Shown here: piece by piece, positions 26,813 through 37,492 of the stretch
Numbering within the stretch: position 1 is the first letter of the stretch
Layout of the letters: each line of letters starts with the position of its first letter
Origin: Bacillus kexueae
Lineage (GTDB): Bacteria; Bacillota; Bacilli; Bacillales; Aeribacillaceae
Reading direction: 5' to 3'
NCBI RefSeq assembly: GCF_022809095.1
Contig: NZ_JALAZE010000004.1
Location: forward strand, 159,136 to 223,135
Length of the DNA stretch: 64,000 nt
Program-made: the position numbers and the translations under genes
The notes under the pieces: generated by a model
Seen by the model: only the letters and a program-made list of their open reading frames with translations
Databases searched by the model: none
What the model was told of the DNA's origin: nothing

Positions 26813-28252
26813 TTAGAAATAATCAAGTGGATTACGTAAGCTTCCATTTACGTAAACTTCAAAATGTAAATGGACACCAGTAGAGTTTCCTGTAGATCCC
26901 ATCACACCTATTTTTTGTCCACGAGACACCGTCTGTCCCACTTTTACAGAAATGGAGTCTAAGTGAGCGTATACAGTCTTCATTCCGTTGTTATGGTTAA
27001 TGACCACTTTATTCCCGTATCCACCGTCATAGCCAGCCGATACAACCGTTCCGTTGTCTGCGGCTTTAATTGTGTAATTGGACGGGCGAGCAATATCGAT
27101 TCCTTTATGCATTCGGCCCCAACGTGTCCCCATTTTACTTGATACATAACCACCTACCGCTGGCCATGCTAAGCTACCTGTCCCACGAGATGGAATCACT
27201 TTTGTTCCTTTTACAACAATCTTCGGAGTCGGTTCTGTTATAACTTCTTCACTTTTTGTTTCTACCTTTACTTGTTGACCATTTTCTTTATACACAACCG
27301 TATGAAGGAGTTTTGTCCCTTCTTTTCCTTCTTGTTTAACGCGTGTTTCACCTTTTGGTAACGAACTATCTTCGACCACTTCGGTTTCATACGCAATCTT
27401 TTCTTCTTTTAATACTTCTTCTTGAACCTTTACGGTGAAGAATGGTTCAGGTCCTTGTACCTTTAGCTCATCTCCTGGACGAATAATCGTTTCTTCATCC
27501 ATTTCAGGATTCAGCGCCAATAATTCATCTAATTTCATATTATGATTTTTGGCAATATCAACTAAAACATCTTTTTCTTTTACTGTATAAGTTTTCTCAA
27601 CTAATGTCCCATTTTGTAAAAGCTTTACACCCTCTTCAATCGATAAAACATCCTCTGGAGAAATTTTTTCCTCAGAATATGAAACTTCTTTTGAGAGTGA
27701 TACGTCTATTATACGGGACTCACCTTTTTGGATGTCAGGTAAAGGTTCTTCACTTTCTTTTTGGCTCTCTAGTTGAGTCAATGCTTCCTCCGAAACATAT
27801 TTTTGTTTATACAGTGTAAGAGCCTTTTCTGCATCCTCTTTACTTGCAAAGTGGGCAATTGATTGTCCATCAATGACAATGGAAGTAGACGTCACTACCA
27901 CTTGAAGCTCTTGCTTTAATTTGCTTGCTGTTGATTCATTGTTCGCAGCTGGGCGGAACGTTTGCTCAGGAACAATAACAAGATCTTCAACTGCTAATGG
28001 CATATTTTCATGGTTTTCTTGCTCTTCAGCAATCTTTTCTTCCGAAACTTGCTGAATGACTTCCTCACTATCAACTGCACCTATGTATTGCCCATCTAAA
28101 TAAATATGATAAATCGTAGAAAACTCACTGTTGGCAGATGCACTGTTCGCACCTACTAACATCATAGATGCAAAAGTCATTCCTAATAATGATGATTTCC
28201 AGTTCTTTTTCTTCTTAATCGTTTGAACAGATTTCCTCTTCCTCCATAACAC
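26813..28252 (-). CDS. M23 metallopeptidase with LysM and G5 domains
   Basis: 479 residues. A basic N-terminus and signal/anchor (about 21-40, SSLLGMTFASMMLVGANSAS); a LysM near 220-265 (VKEKDVLVDIAKNHNMKLDE); a G5 domain near 270-345 (KIAYETEVVEDSSLPKGETR); and a C-terminal LytM/M23 domain with zinc ligands in HKGIDI and HLHFEV. It cleaves peptide cross-bridges of peptidoglycan outside the cell. It lies directly upstream of the walRK operon and has WalR-like sites 120-175 bases before its start, so WalR control is plausible. Similar proteins are found next to walR in other Bacillaceae. Confidence 0.93.
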   Translation of the reverse strand: MLWRKRKSVQTIKKKKNWKSSLLGMTFASMMLVGANSASANSEFSTIYHIYLDGQYIGAVDSEEVIQQVSEEKIAEEQENHENMPLAVEDLVIVPEQTFRPAANNESTASKLKQELQVVVTSTSIVIDGQSIAHFASKEDAEKALTLYKQKYVSEEALTQLESQKESEEPLPDIQKGESRIIDVSLSKEVSYSEEKISPEDVLSIEEGVKLLQNGTLVEKTYTVKEKDVLVDIAKNHNMKLDELLALNPEMDEETIIRPGDELKVQGPEPFFTVKVQEEVLKEEKIAYETEVVEDSSLPKGETRVKQEGKEGTKLLHTVVYKENGQQVKVETKSEEVITEPTPKIVVKGTKVIPSRGTGSLAWPAVGGYVSSKMGTRWGRMHKGIDIARPSNYTIKAADNGTVVSAGYDGGYGNKVVINHNNGMKTVYAHLDSISVKVGQTVSRGQKIGVMGSTGNSTGVHLHFEVYVNGSLRNPLDYF

Positions 28253-28536
28253 AACAATTTCCCCCTATATATCTTAAGAAAAAAGTTCTAATTTCGACAC
28301 ATTTCCTTTATTCGCACCCTATTAATTTATCATATTTACAGAATAGTTTCATAGATTTTTTTGATTTTTGTAATAAGATTGTATTATTAGTGTCATTTTT
28401 AGGCGATTTTTGTAAATGTATTGTATCCTCAATGACCGTTCTGTTAATTCAATTGAATTTTCTGATATTTAAGAGTAAAAAAAGAGGGGAAATATATCGT
28501 TTTAAAGGGAATAAAGAATGAATAAATAAAAGAAAT
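28253..28536. other. Upstream region of the M23 gene
   Basis: No gene. Holds the candidate WalR sites and probably the M23 promoter; the region is AT-rich and no single -35/-10 pair stands out. Confidence 0.4.
28369..28427. promoter_or_regulatory. Two candidate WalR-binding sites
   Basis: TGTAAT-N5-TGTATT (28369-28385) and TGTAAA-N5-TGTATC (28411-28427). The WalR consensus is TGTWAH-N5-TGTWAH; each site misses one base in the second half. They are upstream of a peptidoglycan hydrolase gene, the usual WalR target class, but on the opposite strand. Inference. Confidence 0.4.
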
Positions 28537-28539
28537 GAA

Positions 28540-28568
28540 AAATACATGGCCAAATAGACCATGTATGA
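28540..28568 (-). terminator. Terminator of the tRNA cluster
   Basis: Minus strand ATACATGG (28566-28559), 9-base loop, CCATGTAT (28549-28542), then TTTTTC. It follows tRNA-Phe directly. Confidence 0.85.
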
Positions 28569-28572
28569 AAAG

Positions 28573-28645
28573 TGGCTCGGGACGGAATCGAACCGCCGAC
28601 ACAAGGATTTTCAGTCCTTTGCTCTACCGACTGAGCTACCGAGCC
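28573..28645 (-). tRNA. tRNA-Phe (GAA)
   Basis: Cloverleaf with a 7-bp acceptor (GGCTCGG/CCGAGCC), GAA anticodon in ACTGAAAATC, and T-loop GTTCGATTC. Last of the cluster Lys-Glu-Asp-Phe; CCA is not encoded. Confidence 0.96.
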
Positions 28646-28770
28646 GTAATTAATGTTACCAAATGTCATTTAATACCACTTGTTAAACCCTTCGCCCCAA
28701 TCTCAGAAAGCTTGACCAAGTAGTTGCTCGATTGGTGCGCTGAAGCATCCCTTCGAAGCTTACTCGATCG
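28646..28770. other. Insert between truncated and full tRNA-Phe
   Basis: 125 bases with no ORF that separate tRNA-Phe from its 5' duplicate. Contains repeats of ATCGAG and a potential hairpin around TTCGAAGC. Origin unknown. Confidence 0.35.
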
Positions 28771-28796
28771 TGCTCTACCGACTGAGCTACCGAGCC
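28771..28796 (-). pseudogene. Truncated duplicate of tRNA-Phe (5' 26 nt)
   Basis: The 26 bases are identical to the first 26 of tRNA-Phe, covering the 5' acceptor strand and the D arm, and then diverge completely. No anticodon or T arm follows, so it cannot be a functional tRNA. Confidence 0.85.
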
Positions 28797-28817
28797 ATAA
28801 ACAAATGTATAAAAAAA

Positions 28818-28893
28818 TGGCGGTCCCGACGGGAATCGAACCCGCGATCTCCTGCGTGACAGGCAGGCATGTTAACCGCTACACCACGGGACC
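28818..28893 (-). tRNA. tRNA-Asp (GTC)
   Basis: Acceptor GGTCCCG/CGGGACC, anticodon GTC in CCTGTCACG, T-loop GTTCGATTC, encoded CCA at the end. Confidence 0.96.
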
Positions 28894-28937
28894 TTATGCC
28901 TTAGTGCTTCGCAACACTAAGGATATGTGATGTGAGA

Positions 28938-29009
28938 TGACCCGTACGGGATTCGAACCCGTGTTACCGCCGTGAAAGGGCGGTGTCTTAACCACTTGAC
29001 CAACGGGCC
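28938..29009 (-). tRNA. tRNA-Glu (TTC)
   Basis: Acceptor GGCCCGT/ACGGGTC, anticodon TTC in CCTTTCACG, T-loop GTTCGAATC. CCA not encoded. Confidence 0.95.
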
Positions 29010-29030
29010 ACAATACATGTGACATCCAAA

Positions 29031-29106
29031 TGGTGAGCCATGGAGGACTCGAACCTCCGACCCTCTGATTAAAAGTCAGATGCTCTACCAACTGAGCTAA
29101 TGGCTC
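29031..29106 (-). tRNA. tRNA-Lys (TTT)
   Basis: Acceptor GAGCCAT/ATGGCTC, anticodon TTT in ACTTTTAAT, T-loop GTTCGAGTC, encoded CCA. First gene of the leftward cluster. Confidence 0.96.
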
Positions 29107-29394
29107 CTGTTAATCCTTTCAAACAGGACGTTTTTTATATTACCAGCATCTTAATTGAAAAGCAAGTACTTTTTTAAAAAAATAATAAAAAATCTTTTTT
29201 CTAAAGTTTGTTTTGGTTTTGAGCTATATTTAATCTACTTCTAGCAGATTTAGTCAGGGCATACTGAGAGGTAATCGTTTTTAGTAGAAAATCACTGTCC
29301 GATTCCTCAAACATCTCCTCACTACGTTTAAATGTCTTGACTGAAGCGTTTCGTAGAGTTCTTCGCTTCAAGCTTTTCACGAAAAAACTAGCCA
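29107..29394. other. Gap between purA and tRNA cluster
   Basis: No supported gene. It should hold the tRNA promoter. A 74-codon leftward frame here starts inside the purA terminator and has no ribosome site, so I do not call it. Confidence 0.35.
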
Positions 29395-29440
29395 ATAAAA
29401 AGCCACAAGCAAGATGACGAAACATCCTACTTGTGGGCTA
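29395..29440 (-). terminator. purA terminator
   Basis: Minus strand AGCCCACAAGTAGGATG, loop TTTCGT, CATCTTGCTTGTGGCT, then TTTTTATT, 11 bases after the purA stop. Confidence 0.9.
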
Positions 29441-29450
29441 ACTTCCTTAA

Positions 29451-30776
<1,326 letters not shown>

Positions 30777-30796
30777 TTAATCCACAAACAAAGCTT

Positions 30797-30869
30797 ATTT
30801 TACCAATAACAAGAAGGAAAGTCAATAAAACACGAATAATACATGTATGTATTTATTTTTTGTTCGTGT
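30797..30869 (-). promoter_or_regulatory. purA promoter and PurR operator (two PurBoxes)
   Basis: Promoter on the minus strand: TTGACT (30825-30820), 17 bases, TAAAAT (30802-30797). Directly upstream, ACACGAA (30869-30863) and TTCGTGT (30836-30830) form inverted CGAA motifs 26 bases apart, the spacing of the paired Bacillus PurBoxes. PurR with PRPP as effector is the expected regulator. Confidence 0.78.
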
Positions 30870-30917
30870 ATTATACACAATCCTCGTTCATCTTATTTTC
30901 TCATTTGTTTGTAAAAA

Positions 30918-31289
30918 TCATTCTTGCTCTTTCGGCTTTTGTCCTTCTTCACATAAAACTCTCAACAATTGATTAGAAGGAACGTTTTGAAGCCCCCAGT
31001 CACAAATCATATCCAATACAGGGATTAACGATTCTCCACGCGGGGTCAATGAATACTCAACCCTTGGCGGAACCTCGGCATAAAGATTCCTTTTAATTAA
31101 TTCATCTCGCTCAAGCTCCCTTAATTGAGTCGTCAACGTTTTATGAGAAATATCTGCAATATAGCGTTGCAACTCTCCAAAACGTTTTGCTCCACTCTCA
31201 TACAACTCATACAAAATCATAATTTTCCATTTCCCTTGTATCATTTGCAAGGTGGCATCAAATTCATTTAAATATTTTTTTCCATTCAC
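30918..31289 (-). CDS. HxlR-family transcriptional regulator
   Basis: 123 residues with the HxlR/DUF24 winged helix: MIQGKWKIMILYELYESGAK, then FGELQRYIADISHKTLTTQL and PPRVEYSLTPRGESL. One cysteine in ICDWGL and one in VLCEEGQ could be redox sensors as in YodB, though the YodB N-terminal Cys is absent here. Divergent from an SDR gene across an operator-like gap, so it probably represses that gene. Confidence 0.88.
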   Translation of the reverse strand: MNGKKYLNEFDATLQMIQGKWKIMILYELYESGAKRFGELQRYIADISHKTLTTQLRELERDELIKRNLYAEVPPRVEYSLTPRGESLIPVLDMICDWGLQNVPSNQLLRVLCEEGQKPKEQE

Positions 31290-31311
31290 TTCTTACTCCC
31301 CCTTTAAAAGG

Positions 31312-31350
31312 TACTTACAGGTAACTAGATAACGTAAAAGTGCGTACTTT
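31312..31350. promoter_or_regulatory. HxlR/SDR divergent operator candidates
   Basis: TACTTAC-AG-GTAACTA (31312-31327) is a dyad with one mismatch that resembles the YodB-type operator (TACT...GTA). AAAAGTGC/GTACTTTT (31337-31352) is a second dyad with one mismatch. Both lie between the two divergent starts. Inference from position and family. Confidence 0.5.
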
Positions 31351-31411
31351 TTCGTCTCTTTCTTTCAATGATACACTTCCTTTTGCATAATCGTTTAAAG
31401 GAGTGATCCAT

Positions 31412-32138
31412 GTGAAGAAAGGGTTCATCGCGATAACAGGTGCATCTTCAGGAATTGGGAAGGCGACGGCACGCTTATTTATCGAAAAAGGTTACAATGT
31501 TTTATTAATTGCAAGAAGAGAGCATTTATTAGATGAATTTAAAGGAGAACAAGTGTTGAAAGCTTCTATTGATATAAGAGATAAAGAAGCTTTTAAGAAT
31601 TCTCTAAAAGACGCAGAGAAAATGTTTGGACCTGTTGAGCTTCTAGTCAACAATGCTGGGCGAATGATGCTAGGCAATATCCACTCACAAAATGAGAGGG
31701 AATGGCAGGAGATGTATGATGTAAATGTTTTAGGTGTTCTGACGGGTATGCAAGCAGTTCTTCCTTCAATGATTGAAAGAAAAAGTGGCACGATCGTAAA
31801 TATTAGTTCAATTGCAGGAAAAAAAACGTTTCCGAACCACGCTGCTTATGTCGGAACAAAGTTTGCTGTTCATTCCATGAGCGAAAATGTTCGAGAAGAA
31901 GTAGCCGAACATAATGTTCGAGTCATCACCATCGCACCAGGTGTGGTTGAAACAGAATTGTTATCCCACACAACAAGTAAAGATATTCGGGATGATTACA
32001 CAAAATGGAAGGAAGAAATCAATTAACGGTGGCTTACAACCTGAAACGGTGGCTGAAGCGATTCATTTTGCCTTTTCCCAGCCTCAACACGTCAATATTC
32101 GCGAGATTGTCCTAGCCCCTACAAAACAACAAGCTTAA
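31412..32138 (+). pseudogene. Short-chain dehydrogenase/reductase, frameshifted near the 3' end
   Basis: The first frame starts at a GTG (31412), 8 bases after AAAGGAG, and encodes ITGASSGIGKATARLF (NAD(P) site), NNAG and the YVGTK active site, but stops at 32026 after DDYTKWKEEIN. The missing end (GGLQPETVAEAIHFAFSQPQ, then a REIVLAPTKQ tail) continues at once in the next frame up to 32138. A single-base insertion near 32,015-32,021 (AATTAAC) explains it. The truncated product would lack only the last ~37 residues and might still fold, or the shift could be a sequencing error. Confidence 0.85.
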
Positions 32139-32190
32139 TGATATTAAGGCTCCCTACGTCCAAACGGGAGCTTATTTGTTTTCATCTATA

Positions 32191-32365
32191 AGAAAAGAGC
32201 AAAGCGCAAGTCCTTAGGCGAATGGCGCTGGAGGACCTGCGAGGAGGCTTCCGTCGCCACAGCAGGGCAGAAGCGACCCGAGCTGATGGCGCTTGGAGCT
32301 GGACACCAAAAAAACGGTAAAGAGAATACTTTAACACTTATTGAACTTAAACTTTCTGTAACAAC
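32191..32365. repeat. Repeat RA, inverted partner of RB at 61.7 kb
   Basis: About 175 bases, over 90% identical to the reverse complement of 61,684-61,858. Contains GCGCAAGTCCTTAGGCG, GGAGGACCTGCGAGGA and CGAAGCGACCCGAGC-type blocks. Ends next to the dnaB terminator. No coding role seen. This GC-rich repeat type is known between genes in Bacillaceae. Confidence 0.85.
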
Positions 32366-32399
32366 AAAAAAGCCACCTTAATATGGATTAAGGCAGCCT
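32366..32399 (-). terminator. dnaB terminator
   Basis: Minus strand GCTGCCTTAAT, short loop, ATTAAGGTGGC, then TTTTTTG, overlapping the dnaB stop. Confidence 0.88.
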
Positions 32400-33760
32400 T
32401 ACGCACCAGGTGGCACATTCGCATCTTCAAATCGACGTTCTAAGTTTACGAACTTGTTATATTCTTTCACAAAGGCCAATTGAACGGTTCCAACTGGACC
32501 GTTACGTTGCTTAGCAATAATGATTTCAATGATGTTTTTATTTTCCGTTTCTTTGTCATAATAATCATCACGGTATAGGAAAGCAACAATATCGGCATCC
32601 TGCTCAATACTTCCTGATTCACGAATATCCGACATCATCGGACGTTTGTCTTGACGTTGTTCGACACCACGTGACAGCTGGGATAGCGCAATGACAGGTA
32701 CTTGCAACTCACGCGCCAACGCCTTTAAGGAACGAGAAATTTCCGATACTTCTTGTTGACGGTTTTCTTTATTTCGGCCGCTTCCTTGAATAAGCTGCAA
32801 GTAATCGATCAACACCATACCGAGTCCACTTTCTTGTTTGAGACGACGACATTTTGCTCGAATTTCACTCACTTTAATTCCAGGTGTATCGTCGATGTAA
32901 ATGCCCGCATTCGAAAGGCTTCCCATTGCCATCGTGAGCTTACCCCAATCTTCAGCCGTTAAATTACCGGTACGTAAGTTTTGAGCATTAATATTTCCTT
33001 CCGCACACAGCATACGCATGACAAGCTGGTCAGCGCCCATCTCTAAACTAAATATCGCAACATTTTCATCCGTTTTCGTTGCAACGTTTTGAGCAATATT
33101 TAAGGCAAATGCCGTCTTCCCCACAGATGGACGTGCGGCAACGATAATTAAGTCATTTCGCTGAAATCCTGCGGTCATTCGATCTAAGTCTGTAAACCCA
33201 GTCGGTATACCTGTAATTTCACCTTTTCGATGGTGAAGTAATTCTATATTGTCATATGTCTTCACCAATACATCTTTAATGTTTTGAAAGGCACCCGTAT
33301 TTTTCCGCTGAGCAACCTCCATAATTTGCTTTTCAGCATCATCTAGTAAACTATCGACTTCATCTTCACGGTTATACCCTTCTTGCGCTATGCCTGTTGC
33401 TGTCCGAATAAGACGTCTTAAAATAGATTTTTCTTCTACAATTTTCGCGTAATATTCAATATTCGCTGCTGTCGGAACGGAATTGGCCAAGTCACTTAAA
33501 TATGATACGCCACCGATTTCCTCTAAAATTTTGGCATCGGCTAGATCTTTTGTTACCGTTACTAAGTCAACTGGCTCTCCTTTATCCGCAAGCTTAAGCA
33601 TGGCGTTAAAAATTCTCTGGTGGCTCGCTCGGTAAAAATCGTCAGGTATTAAAATTTCAGAAGCGAGCGTTAACGCTTGTGGTTCAATAAATATCGCACC
33701 AAGTACCGCTTGTTCCGCTTCAATATTTTGGGGTGGAATACGATCTACAAGATCATTCAC
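32399..33760 (-). CDS. dnaB: Replicative DNA helicase
   Basis: 453 residues (named dnaC in B. subtilis). N-terminal primase/loader domain, linker, then RecA-type ATPase with Walker A ARPSVGKTAFALN, Walker B MVLIDYLQLI, and SQLSRGVEQR. It unwinds DNA at the fork as a hexamer. Best start is a GTG at 33760 (GTG-AAT-GAT, giving MNDLVDRIPPQN) because it lies 8 bases from AAGGTGG; the upstream ATGs overlap that site. Separate transcript from rplI. Confidence 0.97.
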   Translation of the reverse strand: MNDLVDRIPPQNIEAEQAVLGAIFIEPQALTLASEILIPDDFYRASHQRIFNAMLKLADKGEPVDLVTVTKDLADAKILEEIGGVSYLSDLANSVPTAANIEYYAKIVEEKSILRRLIRTATGIAQEGYNREDEVDSLLDDAEKQIMEVAQRKNTGAFQNIKDVLVKTYDNIELLHHRKGEITGIPTGFTDLDRMTAGFQRNDLIIVAARPSVGKTAFALNIAQNVATKTDENVAIFSLEMGADQLVMRMLCAEGNINAQNLRTGNLTAEDWGKLTMAMGSLSNAGIYIDDTPGIKVSEIRAKCRRLKQESGLGMVLIDYLQLIQGSGRNKENRQQEVSEISRSLKALARELQVPVIALSQLSRGVEQRQDKRPMMSDIRESGSIEQDADIVAFLYRDDYYDKETENKNIIEIIIAKQRNGPVGTVQLAFVKEYNKFVNLERRFEDANVPPGA

Positions 33761-33849
33761 AACCATCACCACCTTCATCAGCGTTCTCTATCTATTAAAA
33801 AGTAATGTCACTTATGGGATAAAGCGACTCATTACGAGAAAAAGTCCGA

Positions 33850-33880
33850 AAAAAGCGGAGCTATTATGTTAAGCTCCGTC
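33850..33880 (-). terminator. rplI terminator
   Basis: Minus strand CGGAGCT (33878-33872), loop, AGCTCCG (33862-33856), CTTTTTT. Confidence 0.85.
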
Positions 33881-33944
33881 TAGTCATGAGTATATCGAAA
33901 GATGCATCCCTTTGAAAGAAGTATTTCTTTCCACACCTTTAACA

Positions 33945-34391
33945 TTACTGTTCTGAAACGTGTACTTTTAACGTTGCAGTTACTTCAGAATGAAGTTTAA
34001 CCGGTACATTTGTGTACCCCAATGCACGAATAGCATCTGGAAGTTCAATTTTACGTTTATCAATTTTAATGTCATGGCTTTTCTTTAACTCGTCCGCAAT
34101 TTGTTTGCTTGTAACAGAGCCGAATAAGCGACCTCCGTCACCAGCTTTTGCTTTTAACTCAACCGTTAATTGCTCAAGAGTTTCTTTTAGTTTTTTAGCT
34201 TGAGCTAATTCTTCAGCAGCTTCTTTTTGTTCTTTTCTTTTTTGGGCTTCTAGCTGCTTCACATTCGCATTGTTTGCTTCAACAGCTAAGCCTTGCTTAA
34301 ATAAGAAGTTTTGAGCGTAGCCGTCGGGAACATTTTTAATTTCACCTTTTTTACCTTTTCCTTTTACATCTTTTAAGAAAATGACCTTCAT
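33945..34391 (-). CDS. rplI: 50S ribosomal protein L9
   Basis: 148 residues. N-terminal rRNA-binding domain [20 protein letters not shown] with GYAQNFLF, long connecting helix ([20 protein letters not shown]) and C-terminal domain. Last gene of the yybS-gdpP-rplI operon; its start overlaps the gdpP stop by four bases. Confidence 0.98.
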   Translation of the reverse strand: MKVIFLKDVKGKGKKGEIKNVPDGYAQNFLFKQGLAVEANNANVKQLEAQKRKEQKEAAEELAQAKKLKETLEQLTVELKAKAGDGGRLFGSVTSKQIADELKKSHDIKIDKRKIELPDAIRALGYTNVPVKLHSEVTATLKVHVSEQ

Positions 34392-36367
34392 TCTTCATTT
34401 CCCCCTTCTAGATATTCATGTATCGCTTGTTTTAATTGTTCTTCAGCTTCGTCAAGCGAGATATTCGTTAATTGCGTTGCTGCATTCGTCAAATGTCCTC
34501 CACCATTTAGTGCTTCCATAATCAACTGGACGTTGATATCTCCTAATGAACGAGCACTAATGGCGACCGTTTCTTCATCTCTTCTGGCAATGACAAAAGA
34601 GGCTAGTATATTTCGCATCGTTAATAATGTGTCTGCAGCTTGAGCAATGATAACTTGATCATACAGCTCTTCATCGGTTTCATCCGCTTTTGCAATGGCA
34701 ATCCCATTCGCGAAAATCTTCGTAGTTTGAATGAGCTTTGATCGCTTCACATATAGGTCGATATCTTCTTTTAAGAATTTCTGTACAAGAATCGTATCTG
34801 CCCCTTTTGCCCGCAAATAGGAAGCAGCATCGAATGTTCTTGAACCCGTTCGGAACGTAAAGCTCTTCGTATCGACTATGATACCGGCTAAAAGGGCTGT
34901 TGCTTCAATCATATCCATCGTTAAACGCTTCGGTTGATATTCTAACAGCTCAGTCACCAACTCGGCAGTGGAGGAGGCGTATGGCTCCATATAGACAAGC
35001 AGCGGATCTTTAATGAATTCTTCTCCACGTCGGTGGTGGTCGATGACAACGACATTGTCAATTTTATTTAATAACCGTTCTTCAATGACGAGTGACGGCT
35101 TATGCGTATCTAAAACGACTAAAAGGGTATCATCTGTGGCAATTTCAAGCGCTTCTTCGGGCGTAATGAAGCGGGACGATAGTTCGGAATGCTTTTTCAC
35201 TTCTCCCATTAGACGCTGTACGCCCATATCTAATTCATCTTCATTTAAGACGATAAACCCTTCTTTTCCATTCACTTGAGCGACCTTTAATACACCAATC
35301 GACGAACCAACTGCGTCCATATCAGGGTATTTATGCCCCATAATAATGACTTTATCACTTTCAAGGATGATTTCCTTTAAAGCGTGTGAAATGACACGAG
35401 CACGGACACGCGTTCTCTTTTCAATGGGGTTAGTCTTTCCGCCGTAAAATTTCACTTTTCCGTTCGGCTGTTTAATGGCGACTTGATCTCCCCCACGTCC
35501 TAGCGCCAAATCTAGACTCGATTGAGCTAAGTCACCGAGCTCAGGTAACTCAGATACTCCAGATCCGACACCAATACTTAACGTTAAAGAGACATTTTGA
35601 ACAGTAGCCTTTTCCCGAACCGTGTCTAAAATAGCAAATTTCGATTTCTCAAGTTGTGAGAGAATCTGCTCATTTAAGACGGCAATAAAGCGCTCTGACG
35701 ACACTCTCTTTAAGAAAATACCATGTTCCATTGCCCACTGGTTTAATATTGAGGTCACTTCACTGTTTAAATTACTTCGTGTCTGATCATCGATCCCTTG
35801 AGTGATCTCATCATAATTATCTAAAAAGATAAAAGCTAACACGGTTTGTTCATCACGGTATTGCTTTTCAATTTCCTTTTGTTTCGTCACGTCAAAAAAG
35901 TATAGTAAGCGCTCTTCACGTTTAATAATGACCTTAAACTTTTGGTCTTGTAACGTAATATATTCTGAATCGACCTCTTGTTTAATCAAAGGTACGAGTG
36001 ACTCAGCAATATCATACAAAGACCGTCCAACTAACGTGTCTTCATCAAAACAAGACGCTAAATAAGGGTTTGACCATTCAATAAAATATTGGTCATTGAC
36101 GAGCATAATCCCGATAGGCATCTCCATTAACGCCTCTTCTCCGACTTTCTTTACGCGGTAAGACAGCGTGGAGATATACCCTTCAAATTCTTTCTTTGCT
36201 TGTTGATCTGCTTTCACAAGGAAAAAGATTGAGAGGCCAAAAAGGGCTGTTAAAATTAGCCCTAGCACCCATTGGTACATCCACAAAATCAAGAGTGCTA
36301 AAACGACCACACCAATTAGCCCATACACAGGAAGCCTAAATAAAGGTTTTTCAAAAAAATTCGGCAT
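34388..36367 (-). CDS. gdpP: GdpP, cyclic-di-AMP phosphodiesterase
   Basis: 659 residues. Two N-terminal membrane helices (about 11-52), a degenerate PAS domain, a degenerate GGDEF domain ([18 protein letters not shown] region) and the catalytic DHH/DHHA1 domain with [17 protein letters not shown] and [10 protein letters not shown], ending in GGGHLTNAA. It hydrolyses c-di-AMP to pApA and so affects osmolyte uptake, wall stress and beta-lactam tolerance. Operon partner of rplI. Confidence 0.96.
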   Translation of the reverse strand: MPNFFEKPLFRLPVYGLIGVVVLALLILWMYQWVLGLILTALFGLSIFFLVKADQQAKKEFEGYISTLSYRVKKVGEEALMEMPIGIMLVNDQYFIEWSNPYLASCFDEDTLVGRSLYDIAESLVPLIKQEVDSEYITLQDQKFKVIIKREERLLYFFDVTKQKEIEKQYRDEQTVLAFIFLDNYDEITQGIDDQTRSNLNSEVTSILNQWAMEHGIFLKRVSSERFIAVLNEQILSQLEKSKFAILDTVREKATVQNVSLTLSIGVGSGVSELPELGDLAQSSLDLALGRGGDQVAIKQPNGKVKFYGGKTNPIEKRTRVRARVISHALKEIILESDKVIIMGHKYPDMDAVGSSIGVLKVAQVNGKEGFIVLNEDELDMGVQRLMGEVKKHSELSSRFITPEEALEIATDDTLLVVLDTHKPSLVIEERLLNKIDNVVVIDHHRRGEEFIKDPLLVYMEPYASSTAELVTELLEYQPKRLTMDMIEATALLAGIIVDTKSFTFRTGSRTFDAASYLRAKGADTILVQKFLKEDIDLYVKRSKLIQTTKIFANGIAIAKADETDEELYDQVIIAQAADTLLTMRNILASFVIARRDEETVAISARSLGDINVQLIMEALNGGGHLTNAATQLTNISLDEAEEQLKQAIHEYLEGGNEE

Positions 36368-36400
36368 AATGTTCAGCTCCTAAAAAACATTCACTCTCCG

Positions 36401-37330
36401 CTACCTTTTTAGTCTGCTACGCAGATCAAACCCTAAATCTATTATACCTAAAATCCGAACCAATTCTTGGACAGGGTATAAAAGAATGGAAATAATGACC
36501 CCAATAGCCGGAAGCCATTTTCCTTTGTTTTTTATATGGCTGTAATAAAAAAGGAATGAAAGACCTTGAATAAGTAACAATACTTGCAAAAGAATGGTCA
36601 AGTTTAACACAGCGATAAATAAAAATGAACCACTTTCTATGTTCATAAACTGCATAAAAATGACGATTAAGTAGTACCAAATAATACTTTTCGGTAATCG
36701 CCAATTACGAAAAGGCGTGATAGCTGGCATCTCCATCTTTAATCGTTTCATTATAGGACGGTTCACAGCATGTGTAATGAAGGCAGAAAAGACAGCTGCC
36801 ATAACAAGTATTGTTGGCAACATCATTCCGAGTAACTGCAATTGACTCTCAATTTGTGTAAATGCCTCTTCTGGAACATCTTGTCCTAAAGCCGCGAACA
36901 TCTTCGCTGTATCTTCAAAGGTGCGGTTCACTTCATTTGTAATTTCCGCCATCCAATTCATGCCAAAAAGCAGAACGGACAAGCCATATGTAAGAAGAAG
37001 ACCTCCTAAAAAAGCCAAGGACCCGAGAACGAGCGCGACAAAAGGTTGCTGTTTCTTATAAAAATGCCCCATTACAATTCCGACAACTCCATACATTAAC
37101 ACAAGAGGTACCGATAGAAGCTGGCCAACAATGAACGAGATAAGTAATGCGCCCGCAAACATAAACCACGCTTTCTTCATATCGTGACGATAAACCATAA
37201 TGATAAACGGAGTCGCCAAAAATACGAGTGCGACCGCTCCAATTAACGGTAAATATAACGTCATCGCTAATAAAACAGCAAAGATTGCTAAAAGGATGGC
37301 TGCGTCAGTTATAAATCGAGTTTGTTTCAA
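36401..37330 (-). CDS. yybS: YybS, DUF2232 membrane protein
   Basis: 309 residues, about eight membrane helices (LLAIFAVLLAMTLYLPLIGA at the start). DUF2232 family, distantly like energy-coupling transporter S components. Function unknown. 33 bases upstream of gdpP in one operon, as in B. subtilis. Confidence 0.92.
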   Translation of the reverse strand: MKQTRFITDAAILLAIFAVLLAMTLYLPLIGAVALVFLATPFIIMVYRHDMKKAWFMFAGALLISFIVGQLLSVPLVLMYGVVGIVMGHFYKKQQPFVALVLGSLAFLGGLLLTYGLSVLLFGMNWMAEITNEVNRTFEDTAKMFAALGQDVPEEAFTQIESQLQLLGMMLPTILVMAAVFSAFITHAVNRPIMKRLKMEMPAITPFRNWRLPKSIIWYYLIVIFMQFMNIESGSFLFIAVLNLTILLQVLLLIQGLSFLFYYSHIKNKGKWLPAIGVIISILLYPVQELVRILGIIDLGFDLRSRLKR

Positions 37331-37451
37331 GTTTACACCACCTTTTCCTACTTATTATTTTAATCGGTATAGCCCTTCCAAGCAATGAAGGTGCAATGAA
37401 GTTTGATATGTATGAATTGGATAGAATTTATGTCATTTGTGCGATATTACG

Positions 37452-37484
37452 AAAAAAGCAGTAAGGATTCTAACCTCACTGCCT
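37452..37484 (-). terminator. rpsF-ssb-rpsR operon terminator
   Basis: Minus strand GGCAGTGAGG, 7-base loop, CCTTACTGC, TTTTTTCG, 9 bases after the rpsR stop. Confidence 0.88.
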
Positions 37485-37492
37485 TTCTCATC

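Noticed and set aside
28535..28930. Two rightward ORFs of 62 and 68 codons across the tRNA cluster
   Set aside because: They are antisense translations of tRNA genes; peptides such as GSGRNRTADTRIFSPLL are typical false ORFs.
29201..29425. A 74-codon leftward ORF after purA
   Set aside because: Starts inside the purA terminator, no ribosome site, no family recognised.
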